In this document: positions 34,495 through 43,698 of the stretch, piece by piece
Layout: each line of letters begins with the position of its first letter
Position numbering within the stretch: position 1 is the first letter of the stretch
Assembly (NCBI GenBank): GCA_963840545.1
Contig: CAWIZE010000002.1
Coordinates: 1,488,001 to 1,552,000, forward strand
Origin: JAKAWQ01 sp963840545
GTDB taxonomy: Bacteria; Pseudomonadota; Alphaproteobacteria; Acetobacterales; Acetobacteraceae
Direction of reading: 5' to 3'
DNA length: 64,000 bases
Notes under the pieces: generated by a model
Databases searched by the model: none
What the model saw: the letters and a program-made list of their open reading frames with translations, nothing else
Told to the model about the DNA's origin: nothing
Position numbers and translations under genes: made by a program

Positions 34495-35181
34495 ATGGCT
34501 GCGCGCGTGCGGGCGCTGGCGGCCGTGCCTTTGTTGGCGCTTCTCCCCGCCGGCGAGCTTGCCGCCTTGGCGCGGCTGGCGCGCGAGCGGATGGCGGCGA
34601 GCGGCGAGTGGCTGTTCCGTCGCGGCGATCCCGGGGATTTCCTGCTCGTCGTCCTCGCCGGCGAGCTCCGCGTCAGCGTCTCGGGCACGGATGGCCGCGA
34701 ACAGATCCTGCGCAGCCTCGGTCCGGGCGATGTCGTCGGCGAGATCGCCGTGCTCGATGGCCGGCCGCGCTCGGCCGACGCGGTCGCGGTCACCCGCGTC
34801 CGCCTGCTCGTGGTGGACCGGCGCGCCCTGCTCGGGGAGCTCGCGCGCAACGCGGATTTCGCGCTGGCGCTGATGCGCCTGCTCTGCAAGCGGCTGCGGG
34901 CGACCTCGTCCGCGCTCGAGGCGATGCTGTTCCACGACAGCGGGACGAGGCTGGCGGCGGCGCTCGTTCAGCTCTCCGGCGGGCGGGCGGGGGCGCGGGT
35001 GGATCTGACGCAGAACCAGCTCGGCGAGATGGTCGGCGCGGCGCGCGAGACGGTGAACAAGAAGCTTCGCGCCTGGGAAAAAGCGGGGCTGGTGACGCTC
35101 AGCCCCGGGCGGGTGATCGTCACTGCGCCGCCGGGGCTCGCCGCCCTGCTGCCCGATTCCGGTGCCATCGGCGATTCCTGA
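34495..35181 (+). CDS. Crp/Fnr family transcriptional regulator
   Basis: A 228-residue regulator with an N-terminal cyclic-nucleotide-binding fold (FRRGDPGDFLLVVLAGELRV, GPGDVVGEIAVLDGRPRSAD) and a C-terminal winged helix (TQNQLGEMVGAARETVNKKL). The cNMP pocket motif GEIAVLDGRPRSA retains Glu and Arg as in cAMP-binding members, so a cyclic nucleotide ligand is possible. It has none of the Cys set of Fnr. It is transcribed away from the DUF3429/ThrE unit, whose promoter region it shares. Its last 62 bp overlap the 3' end of the glycosyltransferase gene on the other strand. Confidence 0.92.
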   Translation: MAARVRALAAVPLLALLPAGELAALARLARERMAASGEWLFRRGDPGDFLLVVLAGELRVSVSGTDGREQILRSLGPGDVVGEIAVLDGRPRSADAVAVTRVRLLVVDRRALLGELARNADFALALMRLLCKRLRATSSALEAMLFHDSGTRLAAALVQLSGGRAGARVDLTQNQLGEMVGAARETVNKKLRAWEKAGLVTLSPGRVIVTAPPGLAALLPDSGAIGDS

Positions 35182-36502
35182 CGGGTGCCGCTCGCCGCTC
35201 GCCGCGCTCCAGGCTGGGTCCTGCGGCGAGGATCGAGACCGAGACGGCGGCGAGACAGGGCAGCGACTGGGCGAGCAGGATCAGGCACCAGAGCCCGGCC
35301 TCCCAGCTCGCGAGGCCGTGCACGGCGCCGACTCCGATCATCGCCGCCCAGGCGAGGATTAGGAGGCAGCATTCCTCGCGCGCCGCGGCGATCCCGCGCA
35401 CCGGCGCCGGCGCCTGGCGCAGGTTCGGCCCGCGGGGGAGGGGCATGCGCCGCGTCAGCAGTCCCCACAGCACCGCCTTGCCGATCGTGGGCGAGAGCGC
35501 GAGCCCGGCGATGGCGCCGCCGACGCGCCCGGGTAGGCCGCGGGGCAGGCCGCGGGGCACGCGCCGGCGCCAGAGGAGAATCCCGGCGAGCTTGAAGGCG
35601 AGGAGGCCGAGCGAGGGCAGCATGAGGAGCAGGACCGGGAACGCGGTCCGCATCGGCGCCAGGATCAGCCCGACCGACCAGGCGAGCCCCGCGAGGAGGA
35701 GGACGAGGCCGATTCCATCGCCGAGCCAGGGCAGCCAGATGGCGAGGAAATGGCGGCGCCGGGCGAAGGAAAGCTCGTGCGCGAACGGGGAAAGGAGCGC
35801 CCGCCCATCGCCCCGGAGGATGCGCATCGCGCCGCAGGCGCGCCGGAAGCTTTGCCTGCGGGCGGCGGAAAAATCGTCCGGCATCAGACCCTTGCCGAAG
35901 CTTTCCGGAGCATGGACGGAGCCCCAGCCCTGGCGCATCAGGCGGAGCTCGAGCGCGACCTCCTCGGTCATGGACCATGCGGCCCAGTTGCCGGCGCGCA
36001 GCGCGGCGACCCGGACCAGGGTCATCGCGCTGGGGCGGAGAGAGCGGGAATATTCTGCAAATATCAATCGCTTAAAGAGCGATCCTTCATCGTCGCGGCA
36101 GTCCTGCGCGGACTGGGCAAAGCCGACCGAGGGATCGGCGAAGGCCGGCACCATGCGCCGCAGCCAGTCCGGGGAGACCAGCTCGCCGCTGTCGAGCACG
36201 GCGACGATCTCGGCCTCCGGCGCGGTTTCCTCAAGCGCGAAGTTGAGCGCGCCGGCCCTGAAGCCCGGCCAGGGCCCGAGATGGAAGAAGCGGAAGCGCG
36301 GGCCGAGCCGGGCGCAGCGCTCCGCCACCGGCTCCCAGAGGGCGGGGTCGGAGGTGTTGTTGTCGACCACCAGCACCTCGAAATCGGGGTAATCGAGCAG
36401 GGCGAGCGCGTCGAGGGTCTGGCACACCAGCCGCGGCGGCGCGCTGCGGACCGGCAGGTGGATCGAGATTTTTGGCGGCCTGGCGGGGGCAGGACGAGGC
36501 AT
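35120..36502 (-). CDS. Glycosyltransferase family 2 membrane protein, motifs divergent
   Basis: From the ATG at MPRPAPARPPKISIHLPV the protein has about 460 residues: a GT-A domain beginning ISIHLPVRSAPPRLVCQTLD and EVLVVDNNTSD, and about six membrane helices after residue 270. It resembles cellulose/beta-glucan synthase-like GT2 enzymes that polymerise sugars across the inner membrane. The motifs are altered: DxD is D-S-G (VLDSGELVSPDW), TED is T-E-E (SMTEEVALELRLMRQGW) and Q/RxxRW reads SFRRACG. Activity is therefore uncertain. An upstream ATG at 36601 is also open. It overlaps the Crp/Fnr gene tail-to-tail. Confidence 0.8.
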   Translation of the reverse strand: MPRPAPARPPKISIHLPVRSAPPRLVCQTLDALALLDYPDFEVLVVDNNTSDPALWEPVAERCARLGPRFRFFHLGPWPGFRAGALNFALEETAPEAEIVAVLDSGELVSPDWLRRMVPAFADPSVGFAQSAQDCRDDEGSLFKRLIFAEYSRSLRPSAMTLVRVAALRAGNWAAWSMTEEVALELRLMRQGWGSVHAPESFGKGLMPDDFSAARRQSFRRACGAMRILRGDGRALLSPFAHELSFARRRHFLAIWLPWLGDGIGLVLLLAGLAWSVGLILAPMRTAFPVLLLMLPSLGLLAFKLAGILLWRRRVPRGLPRGLPGRVGGAIAGLALSPTIGKAVLWGLLTRRMPLPRGPNLRQAPAPVRGIAAAREECCLLILAWAAMIGVGAVHGLASWEAGLWCLILLAQSLPCLAAVSVSILAAGPSLERGERRAAPVRNRRWHRNRAAGRRAPAAQ

Positions 36503-36681
36503 GGCGCGGTGGCGGGTTCCAGGCACGGACGAAGGCCCGGCCGAGCGGGGAATAAAACGTTGCACTTGGGCATCGCCCCGGCCCGAAGATGGCGAAATCA
36601 AGATTTTTGATAGGGTTGCCGGATGATCGGGCGAACAATCGGGGGGCTGAGAATGGGCGGGATGAGGATGGGACAGGCGCG

Positions 36682-38025
36682 ATGCAGACCGTGATCGAGA
36701 TCGTCTTCGTCCTCCTCCTGATCCTGCTCAACGGCCTCTTCGCCATGGGCGAGATGGCGCTGGTCTCGGCCCGCCGCGCCCGGCTCGCCGTGCTCGCCCA
36801 GGCCGGCCGCCGGGGGGCGGCGCTGGCGCGGCGGCTGGTCGAGCAGCCGCAGCGCTTCCTGCCCACCGTGCAGGCCGGGATGACGCTCGTCAGCATGATC
36901 GCCGGCGTCTTCGGCGGCGCCCAGATCGCCGATCGGCTGGCGATCGGGCTCCGCGCCATCCCCCTGCTCCGGCCGCTCGCGGGCCCGCTCGCGCTCGCCC
37001 TCGTGGTGCTGGCGATCACCTATTTCACCCTCGTGTTCGGCGAGCTGGTGCCGAAGCAGCTGGCGCTGCGCTACGCCGAGCCGATCGCGGCGCGCATTGC
37101 CCCCCCGCTCGCCGCGCTGAGCCGGCTCGCCGCCCCGGTGGTGTGGCTGCTCGGCGCCTCCACGGGGCTGGTGCTGCGGGCGCTCCGGGTGCCGCGGGTG
37201 GCGGCGCCGGCGGTGAGCGAGGAGGAGCTGCGCGCGCTGCTCGCGGAGGGCGCGCAGGCGGGGGTGCTGGAGGCCGAGGAGCAGCACATGATCGAGCGCG
37301 TGCTGCGGCTCGCCGACAAGAAGGTGCGGGCGATCATGACGCCGCGAACCGAGGTCGCCTGGCTCGACCGCACCGACCCGCCGGCGGAGCTCCGGGCGAG
37401 GCTCAAGGCGAGCCCGCATTCGCGCTTCGTCGTCTGCGACGGGACGGTGGACAATGTCGTCGGCGTGGTGCTGGCGAAGGACCTGCTCGACCGGCTGCTC
37501 GACGGCGCGGCGCTGGCGGTGAGCCCGGTGCTGCGCCAGCCGATCGTGGTGCCGGACACCGTCTCGGCGCTCGACGCGCTCGAGCGGCTGCGCGCCGACC
37601 GCGTCGGGCTCGCCCTGGTGATGGACGAGTACGGCAGCTTCGAGGGCGTGGTGACGGCGAGCGACCTGCTGGAGGCGATCGTCGGCGAGCCGGCCGCGAT
37701 GGCGCCGCCGGGCATCCCGGGCGCGAAGCGGGCCGAGGGCGCGCTGCTGTTCGACGGGATGATGGCGGTGGACGAGGTGAAGGCGCGGCTCGGCCTGCCC
37801 GGCCTGCCGGCCGAGGGCAGCTACCACACGCTGGGCGGGCTGCTGCTGGCGTTGCTGCGGCGGGTGCCGCAGGCGGGCGAGCGCATCGTGTTCGGGGGCT
37901 GGCGGTTCGAGGTGGTGGAGATGGACGGGCGGCGGGTCGCGCGGGTGCAGGTGATGGCCGAGCCGGCGGTGGTGGAAGGGGCGGTGGAAGGGGCGGGGGC
38001 GCCGGGGGAGCTGCCGGAGGGGTAG
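36682..38025 (+). CDS. Hemolysin family protein (CNNM/DUF21 with CBS domains)
   Basis: The 447-residue protein has a DUF21 membrane domain (helices at about 5-25, 55-80, 90-115, 125-145; NGLFAMGEMALVSARRARL and TLVFGELVPKQLAL). Two CBS domains follow (MTPRTEVAWLDRTD; VVPDTVSALDALERLRADRV), then a CorC/HlyC transporter-associated C-terminal domain (YHTLGGLLLALLRRVPQAGE). Members are implicated in Mg2+/Co2+ homeostasis with the CBS pair sensing nucleotides. The ATG at MQTVIEIVFVLL starts the first helix directly. The last residues contain a 12-bp duplication. The C-terminal end lies 82 bp before hxlR-type gene. Confidence 0.9.
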   Translation: MQTVIEIVFVLLLILLNGLFAMGEMALVSARRARLAVLAQAGRRGAALARRLVEQPQRFLPTVQAGMTLVSMIAGVFGGAQIADRLAIGLRAIPLLRPLAGPLALALVVLAITYFTLVFGELVPKQLALRYAEPIAARIAPPLAALSRLAAPVVWLLGASTGLVLRALRVPRVAAPAVSEEELRALLAEGAQAGVLEAEEQHMIERVLRLADKKVRAIMTPRTEVAWLDRTDPPAELRARLKASPHSRFVVCDGTVDNVVGVVLAKDLLDRLLDGAALAVSPVLRQPIVVPDTVSALDALERLRADRVGLALVMDEYGSFEGVVTASDLLEAIVGEPAAMAPPGIPGAKRAEGALLFDGMMAVDEVKARLGLPGLPAEGSYHTLGGLLLALLRRVPQAGERIVFGGWRFEVVEMDGRRVARVQVMAEPAVVEGAVEGAGAPGELPEG

Positions 38026-38049
38026 GCTTCACCCAGTCACTTGCATGAC

Positions 38050-38075
38050 GATAGCGACGGCCCTATGTCTCTATC
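38050..38075. promoter_or_regulatory. Possible operator ahead of the HxlR-type gene
   Basis: GATAG at 38050-38054 and CTATC at 38071-38075 form a short inverted repeat with a 16-nt spacer in an AT-richer stretch (ACGATAG...CTATCATCGTAATAG) 32 bp upstream of the regulator's ATG. HxlR proteins often bind dyads in their own promoter; the match is short, so this is tentative. Confidence 0.3.
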
Positions 38076-38106
38076 ATCGTAATAGTGACCGGGACGCCAG
38101 CTTCCC

Positions 38107-38589
38107 ATGCAGCGCAAGAGCTTCGAGAAGATGCAGTGCCCGATCGCCCGCAGCCTCGAGCGCGTCGGCGAATGGTGGAGCATCCTGATCCTGCGCGACG
38201 CCTGCCGCGGGCTCACCCGCTTCGACGAATTCCAGAAGGACCTCGGGATCGCGCCCAACATGCTGGCGCGGCGGCTGAACGGGCTGGTCGAGGCCGGGCT
38301 GCTCGAGCGCCGCCGCTACAGCGCCCGCCCGCCGCGCGACGAATACCTGCTCACCGAGCGCGGGCGGGATTTTCGCCCGGTGCTGTGGGCGCTGCTCGCC
38401 TGGGGCAACAAGCACTTCGCCCCCGAGGGGCCGAGCGTGGTCCTGGTCGATGGGCAAACGGGACAACCCGCCGATCCGGTGCTGGTCGATCGGACCAGCG
38501 GCGAAGCGATCGCCCCGCCGCGCTTCCGCACCGCGCCCGGGCCGGCGGCCGACGAACGGACGCGCCTTCTGCACGGGGGGCGGGCGTGA
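38107..38589 (+). CDS. HxlR-type transcriptional regulator
   Basis: A 160-residue winged-helix protein with the HxlR signature: CPIARSLERVGEWWSILILR, RFDEFQKDLGIAPNMLARRL, and DEYLLTERGRDFRPVLWALLAWG. HxlR regulators sense electrophiles, aldehydes or drugs and usually control neighbouring detoxification genes. The stop overlaps the GTG of the HlyD-type gene (GTGA), so regulator and pump are translationally coupled and the regulator probably controls this operon. Confidence 0.93.
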   Translation: MQRKSFEKMQCPIARSLERVGEWWSILILRDACRGLTRFDEFQKDLGIAPNMLARRLNGLVEAGLLERRRYSARPPRDEYLLTERGRDFRPVLWALLAWGNKHFAPEGPSVVLVDGQTGQPADPVLVDRTSGEAIAPPRFRTAPGPAADERTRLLHGGRA

Positions 38590-39680
38590 GCGGCGAGGCG
38601 GTCGGGCGGGAGATCGCGCTCGGAGCGCGGGACCGGCGCGCAACCTCGCTGAGGACCGTCGCGATGGTCGGGCTCGCCGTGCTGCTGCTCGCCGCCGCGT
38701 GGTACGGATACCGGTGGTGGACCGTCGGCCGGTTCGTCGAGACGACGGACGATGCCTATGTCGGCGGCGACGTGACGCCGATCGCGCCGCACGTCTCCGG
38801 CTTCGTGGCCGCCATCCTGGTTGCGGACAATCAGCACGTGCGCGCCGGCCAGGCTCTCGTTCGCCTCGATCCCCGGGATTTCGACGCGGCGCGCGAACAG
38901 GCGGCGGCGGTGTTGCGCGCGCGCACGGCGAACCTCGCCGATCTCACGGCGAAGCTCGCGCTGCAGCGCTCGCTGATCGGCGAGGCGGCGGCCGGGCTTG
39001 CGGCGCGGGAGGCCGCTTCGGTCTTCGCGGCGGAGGACGCCCTGCGCTACCGCGTGCTCGCGCGCGCCAACGCCGGGTCGCGCCAGGATGCCGAGCGGGC
39101 CGAGGCGGCGACGCGATCCGCCGCGGCCGCGGTTGCCGCCGCGCGGGCCGGGCTGGCCGCGGCGCGCCAGCAGCTCGTCGTGCTGGCGGCCGGGATCACG
39201 GCGGCTGAGGCGGATGTCGAAGCGGCCGGGGCCGGGCTCCGGCAGGCGCGGCTCGACCTCGGCTACACCGTGATCAGCGCGCCGATCGAGGGCTATGTCG
39301 GCGACCGCTACGCCGAGATCGGCGCCTATGTCACGGCCGGCACCGATCTTCTCGCGATCGTGCCCGCGCGCGGGCTCTGGGTGGACGCCAACTTCAAGGA
39401 AGACCAGCTCGCCCGGATGAAGCCGGGCGATGAGGCGACGATCGTTGCGGACATCCTGCCCGGGCGCAGCTTCCACGGCCATGTGCTGAGCCTGGCGCCC
39501 GCGACGGGCGCCGTGTTCAGCGTCATCCCGGCCGAGAACGCGACCGGGAATTTCACGAAGATCGTCCAGCGCGTGCCGGTGCGCATCGCGCTCGACGGGC
39601 GGGACGGCGTGCTCGGCCTGCTCCGCCCCGGCCTCTCGACGATTGTGAGCGTCGCGACCCGCGCCGGGGTGGATCCGTGA
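38586..39680 (+). CDS. HlyD/EmrA family periplasmic adaptor subunit
   Basis: The 364-residue protein starts with GTG (overlapping the regulator's stop), has one N-terminal membrane helix (about 26-45), and then the EmrA-type barrel-sandwich (FVETTDDAYVGGDVTPIAPHVSG), a long coiled-coil hairpin rich in Ala/Glu/Arg, and LGYTVISAPIEGYVGDRYAE with LWVDANFKEDQLARMKPG. It links an inner-membrane exporter to an outer-membrane channel. The partner is the DHA2 transporter next, with a 4-bp GTGA overlap. No outer-membrane factor gene is present here. Confidence 0.94.
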   Translation: MSGEAVGREIALGARDRRATSLRTVAMVGLAVLLLAAAWYGYRWWTVGRFVETTDDAYVGGDVTPIAPHVSGFVAAILVADNQHVRAGQALVRLDPRDFDAAREQAAAVLRARTANLADLTAKLALQRSLIGEAAAGLAAREAASVFAAEDALRYRVLARANAGSRQDAERAEAATRSAAAAVAAARAGLAAARQQLVVLAAGITAAEADVEAAGAGLRQARLDLGYTVISAPIEGYVGDRYAEIGAYVTAGTDLLAIVPARGLWVDANFKEDQLARMKPGDEATIVADILPGRSFHGHVLSLAPATGAVFSVIPAENATGNFTKIVQRVPVRIALDGRDGVLGLLRPGLSTIVSVATRAGVDP

Positions 39681-41239
39681 GCGCGGCGCAGCCTCCGCTC
39701 ACCGCCTCGCATATATTGCCCTTCGCGGTGATGTGCGTCGGCATGTTCGTGGCCCTGCTCGACATCCAGATCGTCGCCTCGTCGCTTGCCGATATCGGCG
39801 GCGGGCTCTCGGCCGCCCAGGACCAGATCAGCTGGGTGCAGACCGCCTACCTGATCGCCGAGATCATCGTCATCCCGCTTTCCGGCTGGCTCACCCGCTG
39901 CTTCTCGACGCGCTTCCTCTTCGCCGCCTCGGCGCTCGGCTTCACGCTCGCCAGCATGCTCTGCGGGCTGGCCTGGAACATCGAGAGCATGATCCTCTTC
40001 CGCGCCCTGCAAGGAATGCTCGGCGCCGCGATGATCCCGACCGTGTTCACCTCGTCATTCCATTATTTCACCGGCTCGCGGCGGATCTACGCGGCGGCGG
40101 TGATCGGCACCATCGCCTCGGTCGCGCCCTCGCTCGGCCCCGTGATCGGCGGCTGGATCACCGATGCGCTCAACTGGCACTGGCTCTTCTACGTCAATCT
40201 CGTGCCGGGGCTGGCGGTGGCGGGGCTGGTGATGGCGCTGGTCGATATCGACCAGCCCGACCTCTCGCTGCTGCGCGGCGCCGATTATCCCGGCATCGCG
40301 CTGATGGCGATCTTCCTCGGCACGCTCGAATACGGGCTCGAGGAGGGGGCGCGCTGGAACTGGCTGAGCGACGAGACGATCCGCACCTGCGTGGCGATCT
40401 CGGCGGTCTCCGGGCTTCTCTTCGTCGCGCGCAGCCTCACTTTTGCCAACCCGGTGGTCGATCTCCGCGCCCTCGGCAACCGCAATTTCTCGATCGGCTG
40501 CGCCGTCTCGTTCGTCACCGGCATCGGCATCTTCTCGACGATCTACCTCACCCCGCTCTTTCTCGGCTATGTGCGCGGCTTCTCCGCCTGGCAGACCGGG
40601 CTTGCGGTGTTCTCGACCGGCATCGCCTCGGTGATCGGCGTGCCGGTCTATGTCATGCTCGGACGGCGGATCGATCTCCGCTTCCTGATGATGTTCGGGC
40701 TGGCCACGTTCGCGCTGGCGATGTGGAGCTTCAGCTTCATCACCCATGAGTGGGGCGGCGATCAGCTCCTGCTGCCGCAGGTGCTGCGCGGCTTCCCGCA
40801 GGTCTTCGCCGTCGCGCCCAGCGTCACGCTCGGGTTGGGCAGCCTGCCGCCGGCGCGGCTCAAATATGCGAGCGGGCTCTTCAACATGATGCGCAATCTC
40901 GGCGGCGCGGTCGGCATCGCCGTCAGCGGCGCGGTGCTGAACGACCAGACCAACCGCCACTTCCTGGATATCGCCTCGACGCTGACGCCGGCGAACGGCG
41001 CGATGGAGACCCTGCTCGCCGGGCTTGCCGCGCGGCTCGGGCCGGTGCTCGGCTCGGCGCGCGCGGGCGAGGCGGCAGCGCTCGGCGAGCTCCATGCGCT
41101 GGCCTATCGCGAGGCGGCGACGATGGCCTACGCCGACGCGTTCCGCGCCATCATGCTGGCCTTCGTGATCGCGACCCCGCTCGTGCTGCTGATGCGCAGG
41201 GTGGCGCCGCCGCAGGCGCCCCCGGCCGAGGCGCATTGA
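39677..41239 (+). CDS. DHA2 family MFS efflux transporter (EmrB type)
   Basis: A 520-residue, 14-helix major facilitator with the DHA2 motifs: FVALLDIQIVASSLADIGGG (family 'LD.TIVNVALP' variant), SWVQTAYLIAEIIVIPLSGW, RALQGMLGAAMIPTVFT and SVAPSLGPVIGGWIT. EmrB-type proteins export hydrophobic drugs and acids with proton exchange. It starts with GTG inside the HlyD-type gene's end. Regulation by the upstream HxlR protein is likely. The exported compound is unknown; acyl or aromatic metabolites made by the downstream genes are one possibility. Confidence 0.94.
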   Translation: MSAAQPPLTASHILPFAVMCVGMFVALLDIQIVASSLADIGGGLSAAQDQISWVQTAYLIAEIIVIPLSGWLTRCFSTRFLFAASALGFTLASMLCGLAWNIESMILFRALQGMLGAAMIPTVFTSSFHYFTGSRRIYAAAVIGTIASVAPSLGPVIGGWITDALNWHWLFYVNLVPGLAVAGLVMALVDIDQPDLSLLRGADYPGIALMAIFLGTLEYGLEEGARWNWLSDETIRTCVAISAVSGLLFVARSLTFANPVVDLRALGNRNFSIGCAVSFVTGIGIFSTIYLTPLFLGYVRGFSAWQTGLAVFSTGIASVIGVPVYVMLGRRIDLRFLMMFGLATFALAMWSFSFITHEWGGDQLLLPQVLRGFPQVFAVAPSVTLGLGSLPPARLKYASGLFNMMRNLGGAVGIAVSGAVLNDQTNRHFLDIASTLTPANGAMETLLAGLAARLGPVLGSARAGEAAALGELHALAYREAATMAYADAFRAIMLAFVIATPLVLLMRRVAPPQAPPAEAH

Positions 41240-41276
41240 GCTTGGCCGATTGACCTCGAGAATGGAGAAAATTGCC

Positions 41277-42464
41277 ATGTCCGAATCCGAAGAAATCGTC
41301 ATTGCCGCCGCCGTGCGCACGCCGCTCGGACGGTTTCAGGGCGAGCTTTCGGGGCTTTCCGCCCACGCGCTCGGCGCGCACGTGATCCGCGCCGCGACGG
41401 CGCGCGCCGGGCTGGCGCCGGAGCGGGTCGAGGAGGTCATCATGGGCTGCGTGCTGCCCGCCGGCCAGGGCCAGGCCCCGGCGCGCCAGGCGGCGCGGGC
41501 GGCGGGCCTGCCGGATGCGACGGGTGCGACCACCATCAACAAGGTGTGCGGCTCGGGGATGAAGGCGGTGATGCTGGCGCGCGACATCCTCGCCGCCGGC
41601 TCGGCGGACATGATCGTCGCGGGCGGCATGGAATCGATGAGCAACGCGCCCTACCTGCTGTTGAAGGCGCGCGGCGGCTATCGCGCGGGCCATGACCGGA
41701 TGTTCGATCATATGATGCTGGACGGGCTCGAGGATGCCTATGAGCCGGGGAGGCCGATGGGCGATTTCGGCGAGGCCGCGGCAGAGGCCTACCAGTTCTC
41801 GCGCGCCGAGCAGGACGCATACGCGATCGAGACGCTGACGCGGGCGCAGGCGGCGATCGCGGAGGGCGCCTTCGCCGCGGAGATCGCGCCGCTCGAGGTG
41901 CCGGCGAAGGGCGGGGCGGTGCGGGTCGAGCACGACGAGCATCCGCGAAAAGTCTCGCCCGAGAGGATCCCCGCGCTGAAGCCCGCCTTTCGCGCCGACG
42001 GCACGATCACCGCGGCCAGCGCCTCGGCCAACGCCGATGGCGCCGCGGCGCTCCTGCTCACGCGGCGCTCGATCGCCGGGCGCGAGGGGCTGGCGGTGCT
42101 GGCGACGATCCGCGGCCAGGCGACGCATTCGCAGGCGCCCGCCTGGTACACCACGGCGCCCATCCCGGCGATCCGCAAGCTGATGGCGAAGCTCGGCTGG
42201 CGGGTCGAGGATGTCGACCTCTTCGAGATCAACGAGGCCTTCGCCGTGGTGCCGATGGCGGCGGCGCGGGACCTCGCCATTCCGCGCGCGCGGCTCAATG
42301 TCCATGGCGGGGCCTGCGCGCTCGGCCATCCGATCGGCGCCTCCGGGGCGCGGATCATCGTCACGCTGCTCCATGCGCTGCGCCGCGCGGGCGGGAGGCG
42401 CGGGATCGCCGCGCTCTGCATCGGCGGCGGCGAGGCGACCGCGGTTGCCATAGAGATCTCCTGA
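41277..42464 (+). CDS. Acetyl-CoA C-acyltransferase (thiolase)
   Basis: A 395-residue thiolase with nucleophile Cys91 (NKVCGSGMKA), FEINEAFAVVP, the catalytic His in VHGGACALGHPIGASGAR and a C-terminal Gly-rich end of GGGEATA, where the usual Cys of 'CxGGG' is in ALCIGGGE. It condenses or cleaves acyl-CoAs (acetoacetyl-CoA synthesis for PHB or beta-oxidation). A GGAGAAAATTGCC leader precedes the ATG. It lies 37 bp after the MFS gene and 22 bp before an SDR gene, in the same direction. Confidence 0.94.
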   Translation: MSESEEIVIAAAVRTPLGRFQGELSGLSAHALGAHVIRAATARAGLAPERVEEVIMGCVLPAGQGQAPARQAARAAGLPDATGATTINKVCGSGMKAVMLARDILAAGSADMIVAGGMESMSNAPYLLLKARGGYRAGHDRMFDHMMLDGLEDAYEPGRPMGDFGEAAAEAYQFSRAEQDAYAIETLTRAQAAIAEGAFAAEIAPLEVPAKGGAVRVEHDEHPRKVSPERIPALKPAFRADGTITAASASANADGAAALLLTRRSIAGREGLAVLATIRGQATHSQAPAWYTTAPIPAIRKLMAKLGWRVEDVDLFEINEAFAVVPMAAARDLAIPRARLNVHGGACALGHPIGASGARIIVTLLHALRRAGGRRGIAALCIGGGEATAVAIEIS

Positions 42465-42486
42465 AGGACTTGGAAGGGAAACTCCC

Positions 42487-43287
42487 ATGCAGACAGAAAC
42501 GGCCCTCGTCACCGGGGCCTCGAGCGGCATCGGTGCGGTCTATGCCGACCGGCTCGCGCGGCGCGGCCACGACCTCGTGATCGTCGCGCGCGATCAGGAG
42601 AGGCTCGAGGCGCTCGCCGACCGGCTGGCCACCGAGACCGGCGCGACGGTGCGCGTGCTTGCGGCCGATCTCGGGCGGGCGGAGGAGCTGGCGCGCGTGG
42701 AGCGGGCGATCCGCGAGGACGAGAGCATCACCATGCTGGTGAACAATGCCGGGATCGCCGGCGGCGGCCCGCTCGCGAGCGGCGATCCGGATCTCTACGA
42801 CGCGATCATCCGGCTCAACATCACCGCCGTGACGCGGCTCGCCGCCGCCATCGCCCCGCGCCTCGCCCGGCTCGGGCGCGGCACGATCATCAATCTTTCG
42901 TCGGTGACGGCGCTGATGCCGGAGCGGCTGACGCCCGTCTATCCCGCGAGCAAAGCCTATGTGCTCGCCCTCAGCCAATCGCTTGCGGCCGAGCTCGGGC
43001 CCAGGGGCGTCAGCGTCCAGGCGGTGCTGCCGGGCATCACGCGCACCGAGATTTTTGCGCGCTCGGGTTCTGACATCAACAGCTTCCCGGCGGAGATGAT
43101 CATGGAGGCGGGCGAGATGGTGGACGCAGCACTCGCCGGGCTCGACATGGGCGAGACGGTGAGCATTCCCTCGCTGCCGAATGCGGCGGCGTGGGACAGC
43201 CTGGCAGAGGCGCGGCTGCGGCTTGGCCCCGATCTTTCGCGCGCCCATCCGGCCGCGCGCTATCTCGCGGAAAAGGTGACGAACTGA
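42487..43287 (+). CDS. SDR family oxidoreductase (DltE/YqjQ-like)
   Basis: The 266-residue SDR shows TGASSGIGAVYADRLARRG at the N-terminus, NNAGIAGGGPL, a Ser in INLSSVTAL, and YPASKAYVLALSQSLAAEL with catalytic Tyr/Lys. The C-terminal region VQAVLPGITRTEIFARSG is typical of the SDR subgroup close to YqjQ/DltE proteins that reduce carbonyls on lipids or small molecules. Substrate unknown. GGAAGGGAAACTCCC precedes the ATG. Position directly after thiolase would fit reduction of a 3-oxoacyl intermediate. Confidence 0.88.
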   Translation: MQTETALVTGASSGIGAVYADRLARRGHDLVIVARDQERLEALADRLATETGATVRVLAADLGRAEELARVERAIREDESITMLVNNAGIAGGGPLASGDPDLYDAIIRLNITAVTRLAAAIAPRLARLGRGTIINLSSVTALMPERLTPVYPASKAYVLALSQSLAAELGPRGVSVQAVLPGITRTEIFARSGSDINSFPAEMIMEAGEMVDAALAGLDMGETVSIPSLPNAAAWDSLAEARLRLGPDLSRAHPAARYLAEKVTN

Positions 43288-43330
43288 GCAGCGCGCGGCG
43301 CGCCGCCCAGCCATAGAGGAGATTTCGCCA

Positions 43331-43675
43331 ATGACCGATGTCGCAAGCCCGCCGGTCGATGAGCGGGACGTGGAGACGGAGATCGCGCGGACGATCGCCG
43401 CCCATCCGCTCGTGCTCTTCATGAAGGGCACCCCCGCCTTGCCGCTCTGCGGGTTCTCGGCGATGGTCGTCGCGGTGCTGCAACGGCACGGCGTTGCGGT
43501 CCACGCGGTGAACGTGCTCGCCGACCCCGCCATCCGCCAGGGCATCAAGGCCTATTCGGACTGGCCGACCATCCCGCAGCTTTATGTCGGGGGCGCGTTC
43601 ATCGGCGGGGCGGATATCGTGCGCGAGATGCATCAGAGCGGCGAGCTTGAAGAGCTGCTCGGCAACCTCCGATAA
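43331..43675 (+). CDS. grxD: Monothiol glutaredoxin, Grx4 type
   Basis: A 114-residue thioredoxin-fold protein with the monothiol active site CGFS (Cys40 in ALPLCGFSAMVV), LFMKGTP before it, and the glutathione-binding segments WPTIPQLYVGGAFIGGADI. CGFS glutaredoxins bind a bridging [2Fe-2S] cluster with glutathione and BolA partners and pass clusters to apoproteins. Here it has no bolA neighbour, which is unusual for alphaproteobacteria, and sits instead between an SDR and a PanE-like gene. The leader is AGAGGAGATTTCGCC. Confidence 0.93.
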   Translation: MTDVASPPVDERDVETEIARTIAAHPLVLFMKGTPALPLCGFSAMVVAVLQRHGVAVHAVNVLADPAIRQGIKAYSDWPTIPQLYVGGAFIGGADIVREMHQSGELEELLGNLR

Positions 43676-43698
43676 CGCCGGTTCGCGAAAGGAAGAAA

